Positions 52,948 through 63,150 are shown, numbered from the stretch's first letter. The stretch is 64,000 nucleotides of DNA from Bog-756 sp963841885 (GCA_963841885.1 CAWJEK010000009.1:253838-317837), one strand, 5' to 3'. The notes: generated from the sequence alone by a model not told the origin. Made by a program: numbers and translations.

Positions 52948-53029
52948 TTCCTCATCCTTGCCGACCGGCGTGGCCGGTGCCGGATCCGATCGCCGGGGAT
53001 GCTCCCGCGAAACGGTGGCCCCGGGTGTC

Positions 53030-53035
53030 TAGATT
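53030..53035 (+). promoter_or_regulatory. Leaderless -10 element of the amidohydrolase gene
   Basis: TAGATT ends six bases before ATG 53042, with no ribosome binding site. Confidence 0.55.
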
Positions 53036-53041
53036 GGCGGA

Positions 53042-54471
53042 ATGCCGACGTCCGCGGAGATCCATCGCTCCCTCGACCATCCCGTGATCGACAGCGACGG
53101 CCACATGGCCGAGCATCTCCCGACGCTCGCCCCGTACCTGGAACAGGAGGGGATCTCCCTGGACGATCCGGCCCTCCGCCGCCTGGTGCCCCCCTATACC
53201 GGGTCGCAGGTGCCCTGGCACGACCAGACTCCCGATGAGCGTCGGGCCACCCGCACGCCGCGGGGGCCGTGGTGGAGCGCTCCGGCCCGCCGCACCATCG
53301 ACCTGGCGACCGCGCTGTTCCCGGCCCTGCTCCACGAGCGGCTGGACGAGATCGGGATCGACTTTGGCGTCGTCTATCCGAGCCTCGGCCTGGTCTTCCT
53401 GCACGCGGCGGACGAGGGGTTCCGGCGGGGGGCCTGCCGGGCCCTCAACCGCTGCAACGCCGAGCTCTTCGCGCCGTTGTCGGACCGCCTCACGCCGGTG
53501 GCCGCCATCCCCATGCACACCCCCGAAGAGGCGGTCGCCGAACTGGAGTATGCGGTCACCCAGCTCGGATTCAAGGCGGTGCTCTGCGCGGGCTACGTGC
53601 AGCGACCGATCGAGGCGCTGGCCGGCCACGATCCCGAGGTGACGCGTTACGCCTACTGGATCGACCAGTTCGGCATCGACTCGGCCCACGACTACGACCC
53701 GGTCTGGGCGACCGCCCGTGACCTCGGCGTCTCCATCGCCTTCCACTCCGGCTTCATCGGACTCACCCCGTTCCGTTCGCCCACCAGCTACGTGGCCAAC
53801 CACCTGTCGATGCTGGCGTCCGGCCAGCAGGCCCTGGCCACGTCCCTCTTCCTCGGTGGCGTGACCCATCGTTTCCCGACGATGAACTTCGCCTTCCTGG
53901 AAGGCGGGGTGACGTGGGCCGCCGCCCTCTTCAGCGACATCGTCGGCCATTGGGAGAAGCGGAACATCGCCGCCCTGCGCGAAACCTCGACCCCTCCCTG
54001 GTCGACCGCGACGTGATCATGGCCATGCTCGCCCGCTTCGCCCCCGACGCCAGACGGCTCCCTCCGCAGCTCACCCGCCGGCCGGCCGAGCCCGAGGACC
54101 TGCTCGACGAGTTCGCGGCCTGTGGCATCGACCGTCCCGAGGACATCCGGGCCCGCTTCGCCGAGCGGTTCTGGTTCGGCTGCGAGGCGGACGACCCGAT
54201 GACGTCGCTGGCCTTCAACACCGCGGTCAACCCCTTCGGCTCGGAGCTCCAGGTGATGTTGGGATCGGACATCTCCCACTGGGACCTGCCCGACGTGTCC
54301 GAGGTGCTGGAAGAGGCCCACGAGATGGTGGAGCACGGCTGGATCGACGACTCGGCGTTCCGTGACTTCGTGTTCACCAATCCGGCCCGCTTCTACACCG
54401 GAACCAACCCGCGGTTCTTCGAGGGCACCGTCGTCGGGCCGGCGGTGGCCGATCTGCTGGTCGGGGGCTGA
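53042..54471 (+). CDS. Amidohydrolase_2-family metal-dependent hydrolase (one frameshift)
   Basis: About 476 residues, of the ACMSD/OMP-decarboxylase-like amidohydrolase 2 family. The N-terminus has HPVIDSDGHMAEHLP, where the His/Asp-Gly-His replaces the usual HxH; other metal-site segments are SIAFHSGFIG (His ligand) and SDISHWDLPDVSEVLEEAHE (Asp ligand). NFAFLEGGVTWAAALFSDIV is typical of the family. The frame changes near 53985, just after HWEKRNIAAL. Members decarboxylate or hydrolyse aromatic or alicyclic acids. ATG 53042 follows TAGATT by six bases. The next gene starts two bases after its stop, so the two are co-expressed. Confidence 0.83.
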
Positions 54472-54472
54472 C

Positions 54473-56198
54473 GTGGCCGATCTGGTGATCCGCGGTGGCC
54501 TCGTGGTGGACGGCACCGGGGCGCCCGGGCGGATGGCCGACGTGGCGGTCACCGACGGACGGATCGCGGCCGTGGGAGAGTCGACGGGTCCGGCGGTCGG
54601 GTGATCGACGCCACCGGCCGGGTGGTGTGCCCGGGGTTCGTCGACATCCACACCCACTACGACGCGCAGCTGCTGTGGGACCCGACGGCCAGTCCGTCGG
54701 TCCATCACGGCGTGACCACCGTGGTCGGGCGGCAACTGCGGCTTCTCGGTGGCCCCCCTGGGGCCGGGCGACGCCGAGTACGTGCAGTCGATGATGGCGG
54801 TGGTGGAGGGAATGCCCCGCGCCGCTTTGGAAGGTGGCGGTCGCTGGACGTGGGGAGCTTCGCCGAGTACCTCGACCGCGTGGACGCCGGACTGTCGGTG
54901 AACGCCGGCTTCCTGGTCGGTCACTCGACCCTCCGGCGGGTGGTCATGGGGGAGGCCGCCTCCACCGGGCGGGCCGATGCCGACCAACTGGAGGCGATGC
55001 GCCGGCTGCTGGGGGAGTCGCTGGCCGGGGGTGCCCTCGGGTTCTCGTCGTCGCTGGGGGAGGGTCATCTCGACGGTGACCACCGACCGGTGCCCTCGAG
55101 CCAGGCCGGGTTCGAGGAGTTCGTGGCGCTGGCCGGCGTGCTGGCCGACCACGCGGGCACCACGCTCGAGTTCATTCCGGCGATCGGCCCCATCCCCGCC
55201 GAGCGGGTCGAGCTGATGGCGGACATGTCGTTGGCCGCCGACCGGCCCCTCAACTGGAACCTGCTGGGCAGCCTGGCCAGCGAGGAGATCTGGGAGGGCC
55301 AGCTGGCCGCCTCCGACGTCGCCGCCGCCCGGGGCGCCCACGTGGTGGCGCTGGCCCTTCCGGACATGATGCGGATGCGGTCGAACACGCTGCTGCCCGG
55401 ACTGCCCGGCTGGCGGGACGTGACGGCCCGGGACCCGGCCGGTCGGCGGGCGGCGGCGGACGACCCCGCGACCCGGGCCGCACTTCGGGCCGGTGCCGAG
55501 CAGGTGGCGGCCCGGGCCATCGGCGTCCTGGCCGATTTCTCCCTCATGGAGGTGGCGGAGCCGACGTCGCCGTGGGTGGGACGGTCCCTGGGGTCGATCG
55601 CCCGGGAGCGGTGCACCGACGTCGTCGACGTGCTGATCGACGTCGTGCTCCCCGACGACCTCACCCTCTACGTCGTCCTGCCGTCGTTGACCCCGTCGCT
55701 CGGCCAGACCGACGAGGGGTGGGCGGCCCGGGTGGAGGTGTGGAAGGACCCCCGGGTGATGCTCGGGGGATCGGACGCCGGGGCCCATCTCGACCTGATG
55801 TGTCACGCCAACTACCCGACGCGTGTCCTCGGTGAGGTCGTCCGGGAGCGGGGCTGCTCGAGGTGGAGGAGGCGGTGGCCATGATGACCGACCGCCCGGC
55901 CCGTCACTACGGGCTCCGCCACCGCGGCCGGATCGCCCCCGGGTGGCACGCCGACCTGGTCGTCTTCGACCCCGCCACCGTCGACTCGGAGGCCGCCCGA
56001 CTGGTGGCCGACATGCCGGGTGGGGGCGAGCGCCTGGTGGCGGGGTCGGTGGGGATCGACCACGTCGTCGTCGCCGGTGAGGAGGTGGTGGTCGACGGGG
56101 TGGCCACCACCTCCCGGCCCGGGCGGGTGCTGCGATCGGGCACCGACACCGAAACGGTGTCGCTGGCCGACGTCAGGCGGTGGCGGCCCCGTCGATGA
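54473..56198 (+). CDS. N-acyl-D-amino-acid deacylase-family amidohydrolase (four frameshifts)
   Basis: About 575 residues. It begins VADLVIRGGLVVDGTGAPGR; the metal motif is PGFVDIHTHYDAQLLWDP, the metal Cys region reads GNCGFSVAPLGPGDAEYV in a shifted frame, and the late Asp segment is MLGGSDAGAHLDLMCHANYP. The end has RHYGLRHRGRIAPGWHADLV. The frame changes near 54600, then near 54735 and 54835 (a compensated pair), and near 55855. GTG 54473 starts two bases after the preceding stop. It is similar to the minus-strand gene at 51251-52947, so the two may act on related N-acyl or cyclic amides. Its end overlaps the convergent SDR gene by 26 bases. Confidence 0.83.
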
Positions 56199-56898
56199 CG
56201 AGTGTCGTGCCGCTGACCGTCCGGGCGTCCTCCGAGGCCAGGTAGGCGACGGCCGCGGCCACCTCCGCCGGTTCGACCCGCCGGCCCATCGGCGACGAGG
56301 CCCGGGCGAACAGCGACAGGTCGGCATCCTCGGGGAGCGAGAAGTTCCGGAGGAACGGCGTGTCGACCGACGCCGGGCAGACGGCGTTCACCCGCACCCC
56401 GGCGGCGGCCAGCTCGATGGCCAACGACTTGGTGAACAGGATCACCCCGCCCTTGGAGGCGCAGTAGGCCGCGTTGTAGGGCGTGGCCCGGAGCCCGGCC
56501 ACCGATGCCATGTTGACGACGCATCCCGTGGACTCGACCAGGGCGGGCACGGCGGCCTGGGTGAGCAGGAACGTGCCGGTCAGGTTGACCTCGATGATGC
56601 GGCGCCACACGTCGGGGTCCACGTCGGTGATGCGCGACGCGACCCCGATCCCGGCCACGTTCGCCAGGATGTCGAGACCGCCGTGGGTGTCCACGGTGTG
56701 CGCCACCGCCGCCGCGGACGAGGCCTCGTCGGTCACGTCGCAACGCACGCCGTCACGGACGGGCTCGAGGTCGGCGCCCACCACCGTGGCCCCCTCGGCC
56801 TCCAGACGGGCGACCACGGCGGCGCCGATGCCACCGGCGGCGCCCGAGACCAGGGCGACCCGGCCGGACAGACGGGACGGAGGAACGGGTGAGCTCAT
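56173..56898 (-). CDS. Short-chain dehydrogenase/reductase
   Basis: A 241-residue classical SDR. RVALVSGAAGGIGAAVVARL is the nucleotide loop, GADLEPVRDGVRCDVTD has the Asp expected for NAD preference, ILANVAGIGVASR replaces NNAG, and VVNMASVAGLRATPYNAAY with YCASKGGVILFTK contains the catalytic Ser, Tyr and Lys. It ends VSGTTLVIDGAATA. The start is ATG 56898; TACGTT ends six bases upstream (leaderless pattern). It is divergent from another SDR gene at 56944. Intact. Confidence 0.9.
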   Translation of the reverse strand: MSSPVPPSRLSGRVALVSGAAGGIGAAVVARLEAEGATVVGADLEPVRDGVRCDVTDEASSAAAVAHTVDTHGGLDILANVAGIGVASRITDVDPDVWRRIIEVNLTGTFLLTQAAVPALVESTGCVVNMASVAGLRATPYNAAYCASKGGVILFTKSLAIELAAAGVRVNAVCPASVDTPFLRNFSLPEDADLSLFARASSPMGRRVEPAEVAAAVAYLASEDARTVSGTTLVIDGAATA

Positions 56899-56904
56899 GG
56901 GGGA

Positions 56905-56936
56905 AACGTATCCGCTGCGGTCGTCACCGGTACTGT
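56905..56936. promoter_or_regulatory. Divergent pair of leaderless promoters between two SDR genes
   Basis: Minus-strand TACGTT (56905-56910) ends six bases before ATG 56898. Plus-strand TACTGT (56931-56936) ends seven bases before ATG 56944. The 45 bases between the two start codons therefore hold both promoters, which must be mutually constrained. Confidence 0.6.
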
Positions 56937-56943
56937 GGCCCGG

Positions 56944-57701
56944 ATGGGAGCTCTGGAGGGGAAGGTCGCGGTCGTCACCGGCGCGGCGATGGGCATCGGT
57001 CGGGCCGCGGCGCTGATCTTCGCCCGCGAGGGCGCAGCCGTCGTCGTGGCGGACGTCGACGAGGAGGGTGGCCGCGAGACGGTGGCCATGGTGGAGTCGA
57101 CCGGGGCCGGAGCGGGGTTCGTCCGGACCGACGTGAGCGTGAAACGGGACGTGGAGGCCATGGTGGCCTATGCGGTGGCGGAGTTCGGCGGTCTCGACTG
57201 CGCCCACAACAACGCGGGGATCGCCGCCCCCCTGGCCGCCCTGGCGGACTACCCCGACGACGGGTGGCACCGCACCCTGGACGTGATGCTGACCGGTGTC
57301 TACTACTGCATGAAGGCCGAGATCCCGGCGATGCTGGCGCGGGCGGCGGGGCGATCGTGAACACGGCCTCGGGCGTCGGCCTCGTCGCCTACCCCCACCA
57401 GGCCGCGTACACCGCCTCCAAGCACGGGGTGATCGGGCTGACCAAGGTGGCGGCCCTCGACTACGGGTCCCAGGGCATCCGGGTGAACGCCGTGTGCCCC
57501 GGCACGGCCCGGACGCCGATGGTCGACGAAGCGGTGCGCCGCCAGCCGTCGATCGACGCCCACCTGAAGGCCCTGCACCCGATCGGACGCATCGGGGAGC
57601 CCGAGGAGGTCGCCGAGGCCGCGGTGTGGCTGTGCACACCGGCCGCCTCGTTCGTGCTCGGCGTCGCCCTGCCGGTGGACGGCGGCTACGTGGTCCCGTG
57701 A
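56944..57701 (+). CDS. Short-chain dehydrogenase/reductase (one frameshift)
   Basis: About 252 residues. VAVVTGAAMGIGRAAALIFA is the nucleotide loop, ADVDEEGGRETV the NAD-type strand 2 end, CAHNNAGIAAPL the NNAG motif, and AYTASKHGVIGLTKVAALDY the catalytic YxxxK. The end is GVALPVDGGYVVP. The frame changes near 57350, between AMLARAAG and GAIVNTASG. ATG 56944 follows TACTGT by seven bases. The aldehyde dehydrogenase gene starts within its stop (GTGA), so alcohol and aldehyde oxidation are coupled in one operon. Confidence 0.87.
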
Positions 57702-59161
57702 GGACGACACCGACGTCGGCCACGGTGAGCCGCCTCGCCGCCCAGGGCCACCTGATCGGCGGCCGCTGGTGCCGTTCGGCGTCCGGTGGGGCCCACGACC
57801 ACCGCTACGCCGCCACCGGGCAGGTCCAGGCGGAGGTGGGGCTGGCCGGGGCCGACGATGTCGACGCCGCGGTGGCCGCCGCCCGTCTGGCCCAGCCGAC
57901 CTGGGAATCCCTAGGGGCCGACGGTCGGGGGCGGGTGCTCCATGCCCTCGCCGATCTGCTCGACGGTCACCGGGACGAGGCCGCCGACCTGGCCGCCCTG
58001 GACAACGGCACGCCGGTGTCGGTGCTCCGACCGGGAGCGGCGACCGCCGCCTGGGTCCGGTTCTACGCCGATCTGGCCGCCACGGTGGTCGACGAACCCC
58101 TCGATGTGGCGAAGGGCACGGCCACCGTCCGCCGCCAGCCCTACGGGGTGGTGGCGGCCATCCCTCCGTGGAACGGCTCGATGATCGGGATGGGGCAGAA
58201 GTGCGGCCCGGCTCTGGCGGCGGGCAACGCGGTGGTGGCCAAGCCGCCCGAACTGGCCCCGTTCGGCGCCCTCCGGTTCGCCGAGCTGGCGGTGGAGGCG
58301 GGCGTGCCGGCCGGCGTACTCAACGTGGTGGTCGGAGGAGCGGAGGCCGGCGCCGCCCTGGCCGCCCATGCCGGGATCGACAAGCTCACCTTCACCGGTG
58401 GGGCGGCCACGGCCCGCCGGGTGATGGCCGCGGCGGCGGACCACCTGACCCCGGTGGCGCTGGAGCTCGGGGGCAAGTCACCGACCGTCGTCTTCCCCGA
58501 CGGCGACCTCGACACCGCGGCCGCCCTCGTCGCCCGGGCCGGGACCGGGCTGCTGTCGGGTCAGGGCTGTGCGCTGCCCACCCGCACCTATGTCCACCGC
58601 GACGTCTACGCCGCGTTCGCCGACCGGGTGGTGTCCCGGGTGGCCGAACTGGTGGTCGGCGACCCGCTCGATCCGGACACCTTCGTGGGACCGGTGGTGA
58701 GCGAGTCGGCCCTCGAGCGGATCCTGGGGGTGATCGACCGGGCCCGGGCGGACGGGGCAACGCTCCTGTCCGGAGGCCACCGCCTGGGTGGCGATCTGGC
58801 CGACGGGTGGTTCGTGGCCCCGACGGTGTTCGGCGACGTCCGCCACGACAGTGGACTGGCCCGGGACGAGGTGTTCGGACCGGTGCAGGCCCTGCTGCCG
58901 TTCTCCACCGAGGACGAGGCCCTGGCTCTGGCCAACGACAGCGTCTACGGGTTGGCGGCCTACGTGCACACGGCCGACCCGGACCGGCTGGAGCGGTTCG
59001 TGGCCGGGCTGGACTCGGGGGTGGTGGTGGCCAACGGGTTCGGTCGTCTCGGCCCGGCGACCCCGTTCGGAGGGGTGAAGCAGAGTGGGTTCGGCCGGGA
59101 GGGGGGCCGCGCCGGCTACGACGAGATGGTCCGGGGTAAGACGGTCCTGACCGACTCCTGA
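57698..59161 (+). CDS. Aldehyde dehydrogenase (NAD(P)-dependent)
   Basis: A 487-residue ALDH, intact. The N-terminus has LIGGRWCRSASGGAHDHRYA; PYGVVAAIPPWNGSMIGMGQ and CGPALAAGNAVVAKPPELAP form the cofactor-binding set, LTFTGGAATARRVM is the Rossmann loop, the general base Glu is in VALELGGKSPTVVF, and the nucleophile Cys is in SGQGCALPTRTYVH. FGPVQALLPFSTEDEALALA and PFGGVKQSGFGREGG are the late signatures. GTG 57698 overlaps the SDR stop, so the SDR and ALDH are translationally coupled, a usual pair for alcohol to acid oxidation. Substrate unknown. Confidence 0.93.
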   Translation: MRTTPTSATVSRLAAQGHLIGGRWCRSASGGAHDHRYAATGQVQAEVGLAGADDVDAAVAAARLAQPTWESLGADGRGRVLHALADLLDGHRDEAADLAALDNGTPVSVLRPGAATAAWVRFYADLAATVVDEPLDVAKGTATVRRQPYGVVAAIPPWNGSMIGMGQKCGPALAAGNAVVAKPPELAPFGALRFAELAVEAGVPAGVLNVVVGGAEAGAALAAHAGIDKLTFTGGAATARRVMAAAADHLTPVALELGGKSPTVVFPDGDLDTAAALVARAGTGLLSGQGCALPTRTYVHRDVYAAFADRVVSRVAELVVGDPLDPDTFVGPVVSESALERILGVIDRARADGATLLSGGHRLGGDLADGWFVAPTVFGDVRHDSGLARDEVFGPVQALLPFSTEDEALALANDSVYGLAAYVHTADPDRLERFVAGLDSGVVVANGFGRLGPATPFGGVKQSGFGREGGRAGYDEMVRGKTVLTDS

Positions 59162-59244
59162 GGCCGTCGGCGTCCCGCAGCGTGGCGGTCGTCGCGCCCG
59201 ATGTCGCGAACGGCGGCAGCGGGGCTTAATCATGACCTTTTCGC

Positions 59245-59273
59245 TTGACTTTCCAGGTACCCGTCCTTATCCT
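59245..59273 (+). promoter_or_regulatory. Promoter of the PstS-like secreted protein gene
   Basis: -35 TTGACT (59245-59250) and -10 TATCCT (59268-59273) lie 17 bases apart in an AT-rich block. The start codon follows 81 bases later with AGGAG eight bases upstream of it. Confidence 0.65.
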
Positions 59274-59354
59274 CACTAATCCAGTAGGAATTATTGGTAT
59301 AGGGCAGGGGCCTCCTCGAGGTCGTCGCGTCCGACCCGAGCAAGGAGACCCCCG

Positions 59355-60581
59355 TTGCGTAGATTCACCATCCACAGGAGTGCCCGGGTGGCCACGGCCC
59401 TGGCTGTCGCCGCCGGCACCGCCGGATTGGCCACTCTGGTCAGCGTGTCCGCGACCTCCGCCCAGGCCGACCCGTCGTACACCACCGGCTACGTCGGCGT
59501 CGGATCCGATGTCACCCAGGACGTGTTCGCCGCCCTCACCGGTGATTCGAACAACAACTTCTACCCGGCGCTGCACTCGTCGAGTGCCACCGGGGGCCTG
59601 ACCATCGAGTCCTTCGACGCCAACCCGACCGGGGGCACGACCACCAACCCCGGGGGCATCGCCACCAAGCTCGGGGGGGCGACCTTCGACCGGCCGAACT
59701 CCTCGACCGCCGGCATCAACGCCCTTCTCGCCGCCATCAACGGCACCGGGTGGGAGAACAGCTCGGCGTCCTACACCGGCAAGCCGGTCAACGTCACGGG
59801 TCAGATCGACTTCGCCCGTTCCGCCCGCGGCCCGAAGTCGTCCGGGTCGACGCTGACGTTCGTCCCCTTCGCCCGTGACGGACTCGCCATCCTGGTCTAC
59901 GACCACGGCGACGGGCACGTCGACTCCCTGACGACGGCCGAGCTGACCGCGCTGTACTCGTCGTCGACGGGAACCACGACGATCGGCGGTGACACCGTGT
60001 ACGCCTGCATGACGATCTCCGGGTCCACCCCGAGGAGCAACCTCGAGGCGATCACCGGCCTGACCGACGCCCAGGTGAACACCGCCGCCAACGCCGCCGG
60101 ATGCAACAACCTGGTGCAGAACAGCGGCAACAGCTTCTGGTCGTTCGCCGGCAATGCCACGGACGTGCCGGCCGGCAGCGCCGCGGTGGTTCCGATCTCG
60201 GCGGGCAGCTGGATCTCGCAGAACAACGGCCTCGCCGTGGACCGCTCCAACCTGGCCCGCACCGGTGGTGCCAACCTGGCCTCCATCACCGACGGCTCCA
60301 CCGTCCTCGGTCTGCCGTACACGGGGTCGGGCACGTCGGAACTGCCCAACACGACCTACTACCAGTCGCCCAACTACGGGTACAACCTGTACACGGTCCT
60401 GCCGACGTCGGACCTGTCGGGCTTCACGCAGAACGCCGGCCTGGAGAGTCTCTTCTCCGGTTCGACCTCGGCGCTCTGCCAGTCGTCCGTCCAGACGCAG
60501 ATCATCAACACCTTCGGGTTCGACTCCCTGGTGGGTACCGAGGGCACGTGCGGCTCCACCTCCACCACCGGTAACAGCTGA
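59355..60581 (+). CDS. Secreted PstS-like periplasmic-binding-fold protein
   Basis: A 408-residue exported protein, intact. The start is TTG 59355 with AGGAG eight bases upstream; the signal peptide includes RVATALAVAAGTAGLATLVS, cleaved near AQA-DPSY. VGVGSDVTQDVFAALTG matches the N-terminal strand of phosphate-type binding proteins (GSDTTQDV). Other family features are IDFARSARGPKSSG and LTFVPFARDGLAILVYDHGD, seen in actinobacterial PstS-like secreted proteins. Two C-terminal Cys (ALCQSSV, GTCGST) could pair. There are no ABC transporter permease genes nearby, so it may be a surface adhesin or scavenging protein rather than part of a local transporter. Likely followed by the IPT protein gene on one transcript (45 bases apart). 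Confidence 0.85.
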   Translation: MRRFTIHRSARVATALAVAAGTAGLATLVSVSATSAQADPSYTTGYVGVGSDVTQDVFAALTGDSNNNFYPALHSSSATGGLTIESFDANPTGGTTTNPGGIATKLGGATFDRPNSSTAGINALLAAINGTGWENSSASYTGKPVNVTGQIDFARSARGPKSSGSTLTFVPFARDGLAILVYDHGDGHVDSLTTAELTALYSSSTGTTTIGGDTVYACMTISGSTPRSNLEAITGLTDAQVNTAANAAGCNNLVQNSGNSFWSFAGNATDVPAGSAAVVPISAGSWISQNNGLAVDRSNLARTGGANLASITDGSTVLGLPYTGSGTSELPNTTYYQSPNYGYNLYTVLPTSDLSGFTQNAGLESLFSGSTSALCQSSVQTQIINTFGFDSLVGTEGTCGSTSTTGNS

Positions 60582-60625
60582 GCGGGACCGGACAGCCCAC
60601 CACCACCTCGTCAAGGAGCAGAATC

Positions 60626-63112
60626 ATGCGTATCGGACGCGCCGTGCACCGCGGCGCCTGGCTCCCCGCGGGTCCTTTCGGACCCGCGGGAGCCGGGCCG
60701 CCGTCTCCATCCGGGCCCTGACCGCCGGCCTGGTGGCGGTGGGATCACTGACCGTCCTATCGGTAGCCGAGTCGACAACGGCTTCGGCATCGACACTCAA
60801 CGGAGTGGCGACCATCGCCAATCCGGTCACCCTGGCGGCGGACACGTCGGGGGGCTCCAACACCCAGTTCACCGTCTCTCTGCCGGCCGGCGCCTCCTGT
60901 GACGGAGACTCCGCCTCAGACGGGTACTACGTCTACAGCTACCTCGTACCCGAGGGGACCAACGTCTCCTCGTTGACCTTCAAGCACGTCCCGTCGGGCG
61001 GTTACGGATTCGTCAGTCCCTCCGGCACCTACTACGGCCCGATCAACACGGCTATCGGCACCGGCCAGGTCAACACCATCCCGGGTGACCTCGAGTTCGG
61101 GCCGCTGGTATCGGACGACGGCATCGCGCTCTCCACCCTGCTGTACACAGGTTCAGGAACCACGGCGTCAGGTGTCTGGGAGGCCGGAATTGCCTGCGCC
61201 AACGGAAACGACAACGGCGTGCTCACCGACAACTGGAACACCGAGGTGACCTTCGCCGCGAACTCCTCGGACCCCAACGGTTTCGTGTGGACCACGGTCC
61301 CGGGCCCGAGCGGAAGCTCCCCGGCGGCGTTCACCTCTGCCAGCTCGGCCACCTTCCTCGAGGGGACACCCGGCAGCTTCACGCCGTCGGCTTCGGGTAG
61401 CCCGACCCCGGTGATCACCGAATCCGGGACCCTGCCGAGCGGCGTCAACTTCACCGGCGGCGTCCTCTCGGGCACCCCGACGACCACCGGAACGTTCCCG
61501 GTCACGTTGACGGCGACCAACGGCATCGAGTCGCCGGCGACGCAGCACTTCGTGCTGCAAGTCCTGCCGCCGGCTCCGACGGTCGCGGGTATCTCCCCGA
61601 CGTCCGGACCTCTCGGCGGGGGAACCAGCGTCGTCATCTCGGGGACGAACCTGGGCTCGGCCACCGCCGTCGACTTCGGTTCGACGCCGGCCACGGTGAC
61701 CGCCGACTCCGCCACGTCGATCACGGCCACCGCCCCCGCCGGCGCCGTCGGCCCGGTCGACATCACGGTCTCGACACCCAGTGGAACGTCGGCCACGTCA
61801 CCCGCCGACGTGTTCACCTACGGCATCGGCCCGAGCGTCCAGTCCGTCTCCCCGGCGTCCGGACCTCTCAGCGGGGGTGCCAGTGTCGTCATCTCGGGCG
61901 CGAACCTCAGCTCGGCCTCCGCCGTCGACTTCGGCTCGACGCCGGCCACGGTGATCGCCGACTCGGCGTCGTCGATCACCGCGACCGCACCTCCGGGTGC
62001 GGCGGGTCCGGTCGACATCACGGTCACCACTCCGGACGGAACCTCGGCCACGTCGGCCGCCGACCAGTTCACCTACGTGCCGGCTCCGACGGTCTCGGGC
62101 GTCGCCCCGGCGTCCGGGCCCCTGAGCGGCGGAACCAGTGTCGTCATCTCCGGCACGAACCTGTCCTCGGCCACCACCGTCGACTTCGGTTCGACGCCGG
62201 CCACGGTGACCGCCGACTCCGCCACGTCGATCACGGCGACGGCCCCCGCCGGCGCCGTAGGTCCCGTCGACGTGACGGTGGCCACCGCAGGAGGCACGTC
62301 GGCGACATCGGCCGCCGACCAGTTCACCTACGTGAGCCCACCCGCCGTCACCGGTGTGAGTCCGGCCCTCGGCCCGGTCGCCGGCGGAACCAGTGTGTCA
62401 TCTCCGGCACGGACCTGTCCTCGGCCACCGCCGTCGACTTCGGTTCGACGCCGGCCACGGTGACCGCCGATCCGCCACCTCGATCACGGCGACGGCCCCC
62501 GCCGGCGCCGTGGGCCCGGTCGACGTGACGGTGGCCACCGTGGGAGGCACGTCGGCGACATCGGCCGCCGACCAGTTCACCTACGGAACCGCCCCGGCCC
62601 TCACCTCGGCCAGTTCGGTGACATTCGTCGAGCGTCCCCGAAAGCTTCACGCCCACGGCGTCCGGTAGCCCCACGCCGACCATCACCGAGTCGGGCGCAC
62701 TTCCCGCCGGCGTGACGTTCTCGGACGGCGTGCTCTCGGGCAAGCCCACGGTGACCGGTTCGTTCCCGTCACCCTGAGCGCATCGAACGGTATCGGTGGC
62801 ACGGTCGACCAGAGCGTCACGCTGAACGTCGTCGCCATCGAGATCACCACCACGTCACTGCCGGCGGCCACGGTCGGTGCTACGTACTCGGCGAGCCTGG
62901 AGCAGACCAGTGCCCTGACGCCGGTCAAGTGGACGGTGAGCCCGAAGCTCCCAAAGGGCCTGAAGCTCGACAAGACCACCGGGGCCATCACGGGGAAGGT
63001 CTCCAAGAAGGCGACCACCGGGTCGGTGTCCGTCACCTTCACGGTGACCTACAAGGCCAAGAAGGTGGTCGACACGGCGACCCAGACGATCACCCTGCAG
63101 GTCGACCCCTGA
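60626..63112 (+). CDS. Secreted IPT/TIG repeat surface protein (several frameshifts)
   Basis: Reconstructed length about 828 residues. ATG 60626 has AAGGAG upstream, but its frame stops after 31 codons. The main frame begins with a signal peptide (SIRALTAGLVAVGSLTVLSV), so one indel lies between 60640 and 60710. The order is: a unique N-domain (NGVATIANPVTLAADTSGGS ... TDNWNTEVTFAAN), a putative-Ig (He_PIG-like) domain, four IPT/TIG domains of 85 residues (PTVSGVAPASGPLSGGTSVV and similar), then further PIG-like domains ending KKVVDTATQTITLQVDP. Further shifts lie near 62400, 62468, 62640 and 62762. The same N-domain occurs in the next gene. A cell-surface adhesive or structural role is inferred. 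Confidence 0.8.
61570..62586 (+). repeat. Four 255-bp repeats encoding IPT/TIG domains
   Basis: Units begin near 61570, 61819, 62074 and 62329. They share long nearly identical blocks (for example GACTTCGGTTCGACGCCGGC and CCGCCGGCGCCGT), so recent duplication or gene conversion is likely. Repeat similarity also makes misassembly possible. Confidence 0.8.
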
Positions 63113-63122
63113 GACGCCCGCG

Positions 63123-63150
63123 ACCGGCCCGCCCTCGGGGGCGGGCCGGT
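63123..63150 (+). terminator. Hairpin terminator after the IPT protein gene
   Basis: Perfect 12-bp arms ACCGGCCCGCCC and GGGCGGGCCGGT around the loop TCGG, 10 bases after the stop codon. This is a stable UUCG-like tetraloop hairpin. Confidence 0.85.

Noticed and set aside
59355..60581. pstS gene symbol for the binding-fold protein
   Set aside because: No pstC, pstA, pstB or phoU lies in the window and phosphate ligands are not clearly conserved, so the symbol would overstate what is seen.
61570..62586. 255-bp direct repeats considered as a mobile or integron-like array
   Set aside because: They are in-frame IPT/TIG domain repeats of one gene; no recombinase or attachment-type sequence is nearby.
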